Shown here piece by piece: positions 25,727 to 33,944 of a stretch of DNA of 64,000 nucleotides. Below the pieces are notes generated by a model. The model saw only the letters and a list, made by a program, of their open reading frames with translations. It did not search any database and was not told the origin of the DNA. Numbering within the stretch: the first letter of the stretch is position 1; each line of letters starts with the position of its first letter. A program made the translations under genes and the position numbers. The DNA is from Erythrobacter dokdonensis DSW-74 (GTDB taxonomy: Bacteria > Pseudomonadota > Alphaproteobacteria > Sphingomonadales > Sphingomonadaceae), in the NCBI RefSeq assembly GCF_001677335.1, contig NZ_LZYB01000002.1:62001-126000 (forward strand), in the 5' to 3' direction.

Positions 25727-26742
25727 TGAAATGGGTTCTTCACGGCGTGCTGGCGGTGCTGGCGCTGCTGGTGGTCGCTTTCCTGATTTTCCGAACCCCC
25801 GATACGGACGCGGCGGAAATGCGCGCCAAATATGGCGGGCTGCCGTCGCAATTCGTCGAGATCGGCAATGGCGTGAGCGTGCACCTGCGCGATGAGGGGC
25901 CCAAGGATGCGCCGGCGATCATCCTGCTGCATGGCTCCAATGCAGATCTCCACACCTGGGAGCCGTGGGTCGAAGGGCTCAAGGACCAGTACCGCTTGAT
26001 CCGCTTCGATCAGGTCGGCCACGGGCTGACCGGGCCCGACCCCAAGGACGATTACAGCCGCGCCAATTATGTCGCCGACATTGCCGAGGTCGCCGATGCG
26101 CTGGGGCTTGAACGGTTCATCCTCGGCGGCAATTCGATGGGCGGAAAGCACGCGCTGGCCTTTGCCGTGGCCCATCCCGAACGGGTCGCGGGCCTGGTGC
26201 TGGTCGACGGCAGCGGCGGGCCGATGCTCGATCTCGCCAAGGACAAGCCGGAGGTGAAGCAGAAGGAGAGCGGCGGCGGCGGCGGGAATATCGGCTTTGC
26301 CATTGCCCGGATGCCGGGGATCAACCGGCTGGTCGAACAGATCACCCCGCGCGCGCTGATCGCCCGCAGCCTTGAACAAAGCGTTTCGGTCAAATCCGTG
26401 GCGAGCGAGGCGGCGGTGGACCGTTACTGGGAGCTGCTGCGCTATCCGGGCAATCGCCGCGCGACGCTGAAGCGCTTCTCGCAGCCCTATGATCCCCTGA
26501 CCGAGGCCGAGATTGCTGCGGTCGCCACGCCTACCCTGATCCTGTGGGGAGAGGAAGACCGGCTGATCCCGGTCGAGGCAGGACGCTGGCTCGACAAGAC
26601 CATGCCGGCGAGCACGCTGGTGGTCTATCCGAAGATCGGCCACCTGCCGCAGGAAGAGGCGGTCGAGGCGACGCTGGGCGATCTTGTCCCCTGGCTCGAA
26701 GCCCTCACCGGCACTCCGACCGACAGGGCGCCCCCGGCGTAA
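25726..26742 (+). CDS. alpha/beta hydrolase, membrane-anchored
   Basis: A 338-residue hydrolase with one N-terminal membrane segment (about residues 4-22), so its catalytic domain is probably periplasmic. The oxyanion region is LLHGSNADLHTW, the nucleophile elbow GNSMGG, the acidic residue is in LWGEEDRLIPVE, and the His in PKIGHLPQEE. A Gly-rich insert (KESGGGGGNIG) marks the cap region. It shares one base with the stop of the diheme cytochrome gene and is thus the third gene of that unit. Substrate unknown. Confidence 0.88.
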   Translation: MKWVLHGVLAVLALLVVAFLIFRTPDTDAAEMRAKYGGLPSQFVEIGNGVSVHLRDEGPKDAPAIILLHGSNADLHTWEPWVEGLKDQYRLIRFDQVGHGLTGPDPKDDYSRANYVADIAEVADALGLERFILGGNSMGGKHALAFAVAHPERVAGLVLVDGSGGPMLDLAKDKPEVKQKESGGGGGNIGFAIARMPGINRLVEQITPRALIARSLEQSVSVKSVASEAAVDRYWELLRYPGNRRATLKRFSQPYDPLTEAEIAAVATPTLILWGEEDRLIPVEAGRWLDKTMPASTLVVYPKIGHLPQEEAVEATLGDLVPWLEALTGTPTDRAPPA

Positions 26743-26769
26743 GACGCATTGCCTGGTGCGGTGATGGAC

Positions 26770-26788
26770 GCGAGGAACGCTTCCTCGC
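26770..26788. terminator. hairpin between hydrolase and racemase genes
   Basis: GCGAGGAA pairs perfectly with TTCCTCGC over a 3-base loop, 27 bases after the hydrolase stop. No T-run follows. It might separate the diheme cytochrome unit from the racemase gene. Confidence 0.35.
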
Positions 26789-26830
26789 TACACCCGTTGG
26801 CACTTGCACACGACATCAAGGGGCACGCCT

Positions 26831-27535
26831 TTGCGCAAACTGGGGATCATCGGCGGCATGAGCTGGGTGTCGACGGCGATGTATTACGAACGCATCAACC
26901 GCATCGTCCAGAAGCGTGCCGCTCCGATGGCCAGTGCGCCCCTGCTGATCGAAAGCCTCGATTTCTGCCAGCTCTATGCCCTTGTCGAGGAACGCGACTG
27001 GCAGCGCGCGGGCAACGTGCTGATCGAGAGTGCACGCCGGCTGGAGGGCGCAGGGGCCGAGGCGCTGATCATCGGCGCCAATTCGATGCACCGCCTCTAT
27101 GACGATATCGCCGCAAGCGTGAACATCCCCGTCCTGCACATTGCCGAATATGTCGGCATGGCGATCAAGCGCGCCGGCCACCGCAGCGCTGCGCTGATCG
27201 GCACCCGCAACGTGATGACCGAGAGCTTCTACCGCAAGCGGCTGGTTGCCCACGGGATCGACCTGCTGCCGCCGCGGATGGAATTTGTCGAGATGCTCGA
27301 CAAGATCATCTATGACGAACTGATGGTCGGCAAGGTCACGCGCGAGGCGCAGCGCACCTTGAAGACGATCATCATCAACAAGGCTCAGGAAGGCGCGGAG
27401 GCGATCGTGCTGGCCTGCACCGAGCTTGATCTGGTGGTCGATGTCGATGCCAACGTGCTGCCCGTGTTCGACAGCACCCGGATCCATTGCGAGGCGGCGG
27501 CCAACTGGATCCTCGAACAGGAAGCGGTGCATTAG
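26831..27535 (+). CDS. aspartate/glutamate racemase family protein lacking the first cysteine
   Basis: A 234-residue protein of the Asp/Glu racemase superfamily. It opens RKLGIIGGMSWVSTAMYYERIN. The first active-site position, a Cys in two-cysteine racemases, reads GANSMHRLY (Ala83-Asn84-Ser85), while the second site is intact in LACTELDLVV. Family members with only one cysteine exist (for example the YgeA type with Thr), so it may still racemise a particular substrate or have another role. I prefer the TTG start at 26831, seven bases after AAGGGG; a TTG at 26804 is possible. There is no obvious operon partner. Confidence 0.83.
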   Translation: MRKLGIIGGMSWVSTAMYYERINRIVQKRAAPMASAPLLIESLDFCQLYALVEERDWQRAGNVLIESARRLEGAGAEALIIGANSMHRLYDDIAASVNIPVLHIAEYVGMAIKRAGHRSAALIGTRNVMTESFYRKRLVAHGIDLLPPRMEFVEMLDKIIYDELMVGKVTREAQRTLKTIIINKAQEGAEAIVLACTELDLVVDVDANVLPVFDSTRIHCEAAANWILEQEAVH

Positions 27536-27837
27536 TCGTCGGTTCGTCGGCATCCCGCAACGTTTGGTCGATGGTGCGGCTTGCAAGGGATGCAACATCA
27601 TTCGTCTGGGCCTATGGCCGCCCGCGGAATTTGTCACAACGAAAGTAAGGCGGGTTCCGGGCCTTCGGGTCGCACCGACAGGCCCATGGGGCTGCTCTCC
27701 TTCCCCCCAATCACCGGTGAGCGGCCCCATAACAGCGGACCAATCGGCGCGTCAGAGTGCGAATTCACCGCATTTGCCTGATGTTTTGCATCTGTTCCCG
27801 TTGAGCCATAGCCCGCGCTGACCTAATCGCTCGTGCC
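27536..27837. other. intergenic region before dgt
   Basis: About 300 bases without a convincing gene on either strand. No tRNA, terminator with T-run, or repeat was recognised. It must contain the promoter for the dgt operon; I could not assign -35 and -10 boxes. Confidence 0.5.
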
Positions 27838-29004
27838 GTGACCAACCGCGCCCCCTATGCTGCCGACCCGCTCGCCCATGGTGGCCGCGAATGGAGCCGC
27901 CGGACGCCCGGCGAACAGCGCGGCCCGCGCAGCGCCTTCCAGCGCGACCGAGACCGCATCATCCATTCGATGAGCTTCCGGCGCCTGAAGTCCAAGACGC
28001 AGGTTTTCATCGCCCCGCTCGGCGACCATTACCGCACCCGCCTGACCCATAGTCTGGAAGTCGCGCAGATTGGCCGCGTAATCGCCCGCGCGCTGGGGCT
28101 TGACGAGGATCTCGCCGAGGCGCTGTGCCTGGCGCATGATCTGGGGCACCCGCCTTTCGGTCATGCCGGAGAAGCTGCGTTGAGCGAGGCAATGGCGCGC
28201 CATGGAGGCTTTTGCCACAATGCGCAGGCGCTGCGCACCGTGATGCGGATCGAATGCCCCTATCCCGAACATGACGGACTGAACCTGACCTGGGACCTGC
28301 TCGAAGGGCTGGCAAAGCATAATGGCCCGGTCACCGCACCGAATTGGGCCTTGGCCGAACTCGACGCGGCCTTTCCGCTGATGCTTGGCACCTGGCCCTC
28401 TCTCGAAGCGCAGGTGGCAGCGGTCGCGGACGATATCGCCTATGACAACCACGATATCGACGATGGCCTGCGCGCAGGCTTCCTTGAACTCGATGAACTT
28501 CTGACGCTCGATTTCGTCGCCGACCAGTGGCGGGCGGTAGAACAGCGCTATCCCGGCGCCCCGCGCGAACGTCTGCTGCGCGAACTGGTGCGCGACCAGA
28601 TCGGTCTGATGGTCAACGACGTGCTCGAACATACGCGCGAACAGGCCAAAGGGCTGGGTTCGGTCGGCGAGGTGCGCGAGGCAGGGCGGCAGATCGCCGG
28701 CTTCTCGCCGGCCATGGCTGCGCAGGAGCGGCGTCTCAAGGCGTTCATGTACGAACGGCTCTATTACCATCCCGAACAGGTGGCCGCTGCCGAGCGCGCG
28801 CGCGACATCGTCGCCCGCCTCTTTGCCGCCTATTCGCAGGATGCCCGGTTGATGCCCGATGACTGGCAGGCACGCCTGCCCGAGCACGAGCCGCAGCGCG
28901 CCCGTGTGATCGCCGATTTCATCGCCGGAATGAGCGATCGTTTCGCGATCCAGGCAGTGGGTGAGATCTACGGGATAAATCCGGCGGGTCTGATCAATGT
29001 CTGA
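27838..29004 (+). CDS. dgt: deoxyguanosinetriphosphate triphosphohydrolase-like protein
   Basis: A 388-residue HD-domain dNTP triphosphohydrolase. The metal-binding residues are in RLTHSLEVAQIGR and LAHDLGHPPFGHAGE (H...HD) and in VADDIAYDNHDIDDG (D). SFRRLKSKTQVF is the conserved N-terminal block. It converts dNTPs to deoxynucleosides and tripolyphosphate and so affects nucleotide pools. The start is a GTG at 27838. The end overlaps the next gene by 8 bases. It belongs to the type 2 family of about 380-400 residues, shorter than E. coli Dgt. Confidence 0.92.
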   Translation: MTNRAPYAADPLAHGGREWSRRTPGEQRGPRSAFQRDRDRIIHSMSFRRLKSKTQVFIAPLGDHYRTRLTHSLEVAQIGRVIARALGLDEDLAEALCLAHDLGHPPFGHAGEAALSEAMARHGGFCHNAQALRTVMRIECPYPEHDGLNLTWDLLEGLAKHNGPVTAPNWALAELDAAFPLMLGTWPSLEAQVAAVADDIAYDNHDIDDGLRAGFLELDELLTLDFVADQWRAVEQRYPGAPRERLLRELVRDQIGLMVNDVLEHTREQAKGLGSVGEVREAGRQIAGFSPAMAAQERRLKAFMYERLYYHPEQVAAAERARDIVARLFAAYSQDARLMPDDWQARLPEHEPQRARVIADFIAGMSDRFAIQAVGEIYGINPAGLINV

Positions 29005-29713
29005 GACGCGCGGCCCTGCACGGATCGCGCTCGTCGGCGCGACCGGCCTTGTAGGCAGGCAGGTCATTGCGCTTTCGAGCGCGGGCGACGAGGCGCGGAT
29101 CGTGGGGATCGCCCGGCGCGAGGCTCCGCTTCCGCCGGGCGCGCGGATGGAGATGTTCGTGGCCGAGCCCGACAAGTGGGGCGAGGTGCTCGAAGCCGTG
29201 CGTCCGCGCGCTCTGATCTGTGCGCTCGGCACCACCTGGAAGAAGGCCGGACGCGATGAGGCTGCGTTTCGCGCGGTCGATCATGATCTGGTGCTCGCGA
29301 CCGCAAGGGCGGCACGCAGCGCCGGTGTGCCGAACATGGTGCTGGTCAGCGCCGCCGGAGCCGATGCGCGCGCCAAGAGCTTCTACATGCGGGTGAAGGG
29401 CGAGGCAGAGGAAGCGGTATCGAAAGTGGGTTTCAAACGGCTCGACATTCTGCGCCCGGGCCTGCTGCGCGGCGAGCGGGTCGATGACCTGCGGTTTGCC
29501 GAGCGCGCCGCGCTGATCGCCGCGCCGCTTGTCGATCCGCTGCTCTCGGGTTCCTGGGAACGTTACCGCTCGATCAATGCGGCGCTGGTGGCGGAGGCCG
29601 CGCTCGGTCTCGCGCTTCGGCGTGCGGGCGGGCGGTTTACCCACGACAACGAGGCGATGCGCCGCGCTGCCAGGGAATGGCGCAGGGCATGCGAGCCGGA
29701 GAATGTGGAATGA
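28997..29713 (+). CDS. NAD(P)-binding protein of the TIP30/HTATIP2 type
   Basis: A 238-residue Rossmann-fold protein of the atypical SDR group. The nucleotide-binding loop is ALVGATGLVGRQVI. ALICALGTTWKKAGRDEAAFRAVDHD and FYMRVKGEAEEAV (Y-x3-K at YMRVK) match the HTATIP2/TIP30-like family. It overlaps the dgt stop by 8 bases and the ABA4-like start by 4 bases, so it is the middle gene of a three-gene operon. Substrate unknown. Confidence 0.85.
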   Translation: MSETRGPARIALVGATGLVGRQVIALSSAGDEARIVGIARREAPLPPGARMEMFVAEPDKWGEVLEAVRPRALICALGTTWKKAGRDEAAFRAVDHDLVLATARAARSAGVPNMVLVSAAGADARAKSFYMRVKGEAEEAVSKVGFKRLDILRPGLLRGERVDDLRFAERAALIAAPLVDPLLSGSWERYRSINAALVAEAALGLALRRAGGRFTHDNEAMRRAAREWRRACEPENVE

Positions 29714-30162
29714 TCGACTGGAATGCCGTGTTCGGCATGGTGAACCTGCTGGCGCTTATCGCCTGGGTCTTGCTCATCTTTCTGCCGCGCTGGCCCGCGC
29801 TGCTTTCGGGGGTGATGTACATGGGCGTGGGCCTGCTCTGTCTGATCTATGCCGCGAGCCTCATCGGATTGGTCAGCGGCCTCATCCCCAACCCCGAAGG
29901 CGGCGGCGCGGATTTCTCCTCCATCGAAGGCGTGCAGGCGATTTTCGCTACCAAGGCCGGCACCACGATCGGCTGGACGCATTACCTTGCGTTCGACCTG
30001 TTCGTGGGCTTGTGGATCGCGCGTGACGGGGATGCCAAGAACATCTCGCGCCTGATCCAGGCGCCGGTACTGCTGGCGACTTTCCTTGCCGGGCCGCTCG
30101 GTTTGCTGGTGTGGCTGCTGGTGCGCGAGCCTGCCGCACGCAAACAGGGCCGGTTTCGCTAA
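29710..30162 (+). CDS. ABA4-like family membrane protein
   Basis: A 150-residue integral membrane protein with four helices (about 6-26, 32-56, 86-108 and 117-137). TKAGTTIGWTHYLAFDLFVGLWIARD and the nearby PNPEGGG and SIEGVQAIF match the ABA4-like family (DUF4281). The plant member is needed for neoxanthin formation, while bacterial members are uncharacterised, so a carotenoid role here is only a possibility in a probably carotenoid-rich organism. The ATG overlaps the stop of the preceding gene (ATGA). The in-frame codons upstream belong to an overlap shadow. Confidence 0.85.
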   Translation: MIDWNAVFGMVNLLALIAWVLLIFLPRWPALLSGVMYMGVGLLCLIYAASLIGLVSGLIPNPEGGGADFSSIEGVQAIFATKAGTTIGWTHYLAFDLFVGLWIARDGDAKNISRLIQAPVLLATFLAGPLGLLVWLLVREPAARKQGRFR

Positions 30163-30232
30163 AAAGGCGGCTGGACGCTCGCGCGGATTTGCCTAACCAT
30201 GCCCGCACACGCTTTTGGGAGAGAGCAGGGCC

Positions 30233-31795
30233 ATGGCGCGCGAAGCCTATCACGACTTTTCGAACTTCGATGACATCATGCATTTCTGGGCGAAGGAACG
30301 GCCTGACGGACCGGCTTTCGACCAGGACGGCCGGACGACCAGTTACGCCGAGGCGGACCTGCTCACCCGCCAGTTGATTGCGCTGCTCCGGTCGAGGGGC
30401 ATCGCGGCGGGCGACCGGATCGCGTGGCTCGGCAAGAACCGCGATATCTACTTCATGCTCTATATCGCCGCGGCGCGCATGGGGGCGGTGATGGTGCCGA
30501 TCGGCTGGCGGCTGGCCCCGCGCGAGATTGCCTATATTCTGACCGATACCGGAGCCAAGCTGCTGTTTGCCGATGCCGACTTCATCGACACAGCTCACAG
30601 CGTCGCAGGTGATGTCCCGGCAAATCCTGAAGTGATCGAGGCGGAGGCCGCGCGCACGGCTGCGGCCGGTTTCGAGCCGGTCGATTATACGCCGCCAGGG
30701 CCGCATGATCCGGTGCTCCAGCTCTACACTTCGGGCACAACCGGCAACCCCAAGGGCGCGATGCTGACCAATACCAACCTCTTGGGCCTGCGCAATGCGG
30801 GCAATGAGGCGGGGCTCGACTGGAACTTCTACGAGCCCGATGATTGCATGCTGGTCGCCATGCCCTGTGCGCATATCGGCGGGACGGGGCTGGTGAACAT
30901 CGCTATCGCCAACGGCGTGCGCAGCCTTGTACAGGCCGAATTCTCGCCCGTCGGCGTGCTTGAGGCGATCGAGGCCGGGGCCACGCACATGTTCATCGTT
31001 CCGGCCGCGCTGCAGATGGTCGTGCAGCACCCGCGCGCTGCCAGCACCGACTTCAGCAACCTCAAATACCTGATGTATGGCGCCGCGCCGATGCCGCTCG
31101 AGCTGCTCAAGGAAGCGGTGCGCACCATGCCGACCACGCGGTTCCTGCAGGCCTATGGCATGACCGAGACGGCGGGCACGATCTCGATCCTGCCGCCCGA
31201 GGATCACTCGCTTGAGGGCAACCAGCGCATGCGCTCGGCGGGCAAGGCCTGCCCTGCGGTCAGCATCGAGGTGAGAGGGCCGGACAACAGGGAAGTGCCG
31301 CGCGGAGAGATCGGCGAGGTCTGCATCCTCTCGCCCACCAACACCCCCGGCTACTGGAAGCTGCCCGAGGCCACCGCCAAGACCATCGACCCCGACGGCT
31401 GGCTCCACACCGGCGATGCGGGCGTGATGGACGAGGATGGCTATGTCTACATCCAGGACCGCATCAAGGACATGATCATCTCCGGCGGCGAGAATGTCTA
31501 TCCTGCAGAGGTCGAAAGCGCGATTTACGGCCATCCCGCCATCGCCGAGGTCGCCGTCATCGGTGTCCCGAGCGCCAAGTGGGGCGAGGAGGTCAAGGCC
31601 TGCGTCGTCGCCAAGCCGGGCTGCGAGATCGACGAGGCCGACGTCATTGCCTGGGCGCGTGAACGCATTGCCGCCTTCAAGGCGCCCAAAAGCGTCGATG
31701 TCATCCCGGTCATGCCGCGGAACGCCAGCGGCAAGATCCTGCGGCGGGAATTGCGCGCGCCCTATTGGGAAGGGCAGGAACGCCAGGTGTCGTGA
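30233..31795 (+). CDS. AMP-dependent acyl-CoA synthetase (fatty-acid--CoA ligase)
   Basis: A 520-residue adenylating enzyme that activates a carboxylic acid to its CoA thioester. Motifs in order: P-loop LYTSGTTGNPKGAM, YGMTETAG, GWLHTGDAGVMDEDGYVYI with DRIKDMIISGGENVYPAEVE, and the C-terminal lysine in NASGKILRRELR. The acid used is unknown; the family includes long-chain, medium-chain and aromatic acid ligases. I take the ATG at 30233, with GGGAGAGA upstream. The DUF938 gene follows by 10 bases and may be co-transcribed. Confidence 0.9.
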   Translation: MAREAYHDFSNFDDIMHFWAKERPDGPAFDQDGRTTSYAEADLLTRQLIALLRSRGIAAGDRIAWLGKNRDIYFMLYIAAARMGAVMVPIGWRLAPREIAYILTDTGAKLLFADADFIDTAHSVAGDVPANPEVIEAEAARTAAAGFEPVDYTPPGPHDPVLQLYTSGTTGNPKGAMLTNTNLLGLRNAGNEAGLDWNFYEPDDCMLVAMPCAHIGGTGLVNIAIANGVRSLVQAEFSPVGVLEAIEAGATHMFIVPAALQMVVQHPRAASTDFSNLKYLMYGAAPMPLELLKEAVRTMPTTRFLQAYGMTETAGTISILPPEDHSLEGNQRMRSAGKACPAVSIEVRGPDNREVPRGEIGEVCILSPTNTPGYWKLPEATAKTIDPDGWLHTGDAGVMDEDGYVYIQDRIKDMIISGGENVYPAEVESAIYGHPAIAEVAVIGVPSAKWGEEVKACVVAKPGCEIDEADVIAWARERIAAFKAPKSVDVIPVMPRNASGKILRRELRAPYWEGQERQVS

Positions 31796-31805
31796 GGAGG
31801 CTATC

Positions 31806-32411
31806 GTGAGCGCGAAGCAGCACGCGCCTGCCACCATGCGCAACCGCGAGCCGATTGCCGCGATCCTGTCGCGCGAGCTTCCGGCCAGCGCCCAGGTGCT
31901 CGAGATCGCGGCAGGGACGGGCGAGCACGCGGTGTTCTTTGCCGGGGCCTTTCCTGCGCTGGCCTGGCAGCCAACCGATCCTTCCGCCGAGGCGCTCGCC
32001 TCGATTGCGGCCTATCGCGACGACTACCCGGGCAGCAATCTTGCCGCGCCGCTGATGCTCGATGCTGCTGCGCCCGATACGTGGCCGGTGGACGAGGCCG
32101 ATGCCATCGTGTGCATCAACATGGTGCATATCAGCCCTTGGGAGGCGACGCTTGGCCTGTTCGCGGGCGCGGCGCGGGTGCTTGCCGCAAGCAAGGGTCC
32201 GCTGGTCCTCTATGGCCCCTATATCGAGCAGGGGGTGGAGACCGTCCCCTCGAACCTCGATTTCGACGCCAGCCTGAAAGCCCGCAACCCGCTCTGGGGA
32301 CTGCGCGAGACCGAAGCGCTCGACCAACTCGCCGCGCAGCACAACATGGCCCGCAGCGCGCGTTATGCACTGCCGGCCAATAATATAGTCCTCGTCTACA
32401 GAGCTGCTTAG
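31806..32411 (+). CDS. DUF938 domain protein, SAM-dependent methyltransferase-like
   Basis: A 201-residue protein of the DUF938 family, which has a class I methyltransferase fold. The SAM site is VLEIAAGTGEHAVFFA, and VCINMVHISPWEATLGLFAGAARVL and the C-terminal NIVLVYR are family hallmarks. It opens KQHAPATMRNREPIAAIL. The start is a GTG at 31806. Its TAG shares bases with the stop of the opposite entericidin-like gene. Substrate unknown. Confidence 0.88.
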   Translation: MSAKQHAPATMRNREPIAAILSRELPASAQVLEIAAGTGEHAVFFAGAFPALAWQPTDPSAEALASIAAYRDDYPGSNLAAPLMLDAAAPDTWPVDEADAIVCINMVHISPWEATLGLFAGAARVLAASKGPLVLYGPYIEQGVETVPSNLDFDASLKARNPLWGLRETEALDQLAAQHNMARSARYALPANNIVLVYRAA

Positions 32412-32539
32412 TCGATCGCGCGCTTGCCGGCGCGGCCGACCGACTTGATGTCGTCGCCCAGCCCGTCGACGGTGTTGCAGGCGGTTGCGGTAAGTCCCAG
32501 CGCGGCGAGCGCGATGGCAAAGATGGTCTTGCGAATCAT
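32408..32539 (-). CDS. entericidin-like small lipoprotein
   Basis: A 43-residue lipoprotein: a signal peptide with lipobox LTATACNT, then a short tail (VDGLGDDIKSVGRAGKRAID). This is the pattern of the entericidin EcnA/EcnB family, small cell-envelope lipoproteins often induced under stress. The ATG at 32539 starts the signal peptide; in-frame codons before it have no ribosome-binding support. It lies 46 bases downstream of the EamA transporter gene, and its stop overlaps that of the convergent DUF938 gene. Confidence 0.85.
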   Translation of the reverse strand: MIRKTIFAIALAALGLTATACNTVDGLGDDIKSVGRAGKRAID

Positions 32540-32585
32540 GAGGCAAATCCTTTCGTCGAATCCTTCAACGCACGAAACTGGATAA

Positions 32586-33509
32586 TTATTCCTGACCAGC
32601 ACGTGAAGCGGCCGTGCGTTCCCTGGCGAGTTGGCGTTCGCGCCATGCGATCAGCACGCCCGCACCGATGATCAAGGGCGCACCGAGCCAGAGGCTGGCG
32701 GGCGCTGCCCGGTCGAAAATGTAGTAGCCATAAAAGCTCGCCCATAGCAGGGCGGTGTAGTCCATCAGCAGGATGACCGCCGCCGAGCCGAAGCGTAGCG
32801 AGGTGGTTAGCAGCATCTGCGCCACTGCGCCGATCAGCGCCATGGCGATGATTATGCCCCAGGTCTCGGGATCATGCGCCGTGATGACGAAGGGCAGTGC
32901 AAGCGCGGCGACGGGCGCGCTGAGAGCGGCAAACCAGAAGACGATGCTCCAAGGGTTTTCGGTGGTGTTGAGATCCTGGATCTGGAAGCTGATCAGCGCG
33001 ACCATGAAGGGCGCGACGAGGCCGACGATTACTCCGGTCACTGTCACCCCCTCGTGCAAGGCCCCGAAGGGTTGCATGACAACCAGCACGCCCGCAAAGC
33101 CGATGCCGACCGCCGCCCAACGATAGGGACCGATCTTTTCGCTGAACAATGCAAGCGCGATCAGCACTGCAAAGATCGGCGCCGTAAAGGACAGGGTGGT
33201 CGCCTCGGCCAGAGGCAGCAGCAGCACCGCGCCATAGGTGAAGATCATGCCCAGAAGGCCCGTCGCCGCGCGCCGCGCATGGGCACCGAGCCGCCGGGTG
33301 CGCAGCATGGCAAGACGGCCGGTAAGTGCAAGTCCTGCCGCCAGCAGCATGGCTGTCAGCAATTGCCGCCAGAAGATCAGCTCGACCAGATGGGCGCCGC
33401 GTGTTCCCGCCAGCTTGACCAGCATCGCCATGGTTGCCAGCGCCGCTGCCGTAAGCAGGCGAATGCCGAGCGCGAGCAGCGGGCGGGGGCGGGCGATCGA
33501 GCCATCCAT
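32586..33509 (-). CDS. EamA (DMT) family transporter
   Basis: A 307-residue membrane protein with about ten helices in two repeated halves of five, the EamA/RhaT pattern. The first repeat ends around GFAGVLVVMQPFG and the second at APLIIGAGVLIAWRERQLARER, each with the Pro/Gly-rich last helix typical of the family. DMT transporters export or import small metabolites such as amino acids, nucleobases or riboflavin; no substrate is indicated. The C-terminal tail is basic, consistent with a cytoplasmic end. Confidence 0.9.
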   Translation of the reverse strand: MDGSIARPRPLLALGIRLLTAAALATMAMLVKLAGTRGAHLVELIFWRQLLTAMLLAAGLALTGRLAMLRTRRLGAHARRAATGLLGMIFTYGAVLLLPLAEATTLSFTAPIFAVLIALALFSEKIGPYRWAAVGIGFAGVLVVMQPFGALHEGVTVTGVIVGLVAPFMVALISFQIQDLNTTENPWSIVFWFAALSAPVAALALPFVITAHDPETWGIIIAMALIGAVAQMLLTTSLRFGSAAVILLMDYTALLWASFYGYYIFDRAAPASLWLGAPLIIGAGVLIAWRERQLARERTAASRAGQE

Positions 33510-33574
33510 CGCCGTGTCGCTTGGCCGAGGGCCGAGGATTGCGCAAGCGCACTGAGCGCCTAAATGGACAGCCG

Positions 33575-33817
33575 ATGGACCTTATCGCCCGCTTCGAATT
33601 GCTCAGCGACGCCGCGCAGCTTGCCGTGACCGGTATGCTGTTCTGGGTGTTCGCGGGTTTTGCCGGGATGATGGAGCGTCGCCGGATGAAGAGCCGCGAT
33701 GTCGCCCGGCTCGAAAAGGTCGGCTGGGTGCCGTGGCTGGGCCTGTTCATGGGCGCGGCAATCATCGGCGGCGGCTGCCTCGCGATGAGCCTGCCGGTGG
33801 TGCTGGGGAGTTTGTAG
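33575..33817 (+). CDS. small membrane protein of unknown function
   Basis: An 80-residue protein with two membrane helices (about 15-33 and 53-77) joined by a basic loop (ERRRMKSRDVARLEKV). I take the ATG at 33575; the longer in-frame start is less likely because it would run into the promoter region of the divergent EamA gene. No family is recognised. It is followed by a set of tandem hairpins and faces cpaF. Confidence 0.6.
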   Translation: MDLIARFELLSDAAQLAVTGMLFWVFAGFAGMMERRRMKSRDVARLEKVGWVPWLGLFMGAAIIGGGCLAMSLPVVLGSL

Positions 33818-33844
33818 GGCGACCGCGCGAGCAATCGAATTCCG

Positions 33845-33944
33845 GCGACGCCAGGGGCGTCGCAAGGCCGACCGGCCGTCGGCCGGTTAGGCCGCAGCTA
33901 TCGGGCCGGAGGGCCCGATAGCGCCTGCCTCGTCAGAGGCAGGC
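33845..33944. repeat. four tandem perfect hairpins between convergent genes
   Basis: Four inverted repeats follow each other: 33845-33863 (GCGACGCC/GGCGTCGC, loop AGG), 33871-33887 (ACCGGCC/GGCCGGT, loop GTC, extendable outward), 33897-33922 (GCTATCGGGCC/GGCCCGATAGC, loop GGAG) and 33923-33944 (GCCTGCCTC/GAGGCAGGC, loop GTCA). The last one contains the cpaF stop codon in its loop. No T-run follows any stem. Placed between convergent genes, they may end transcription from both sides or stabilise mRNA ends. Confidence 0.8.
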
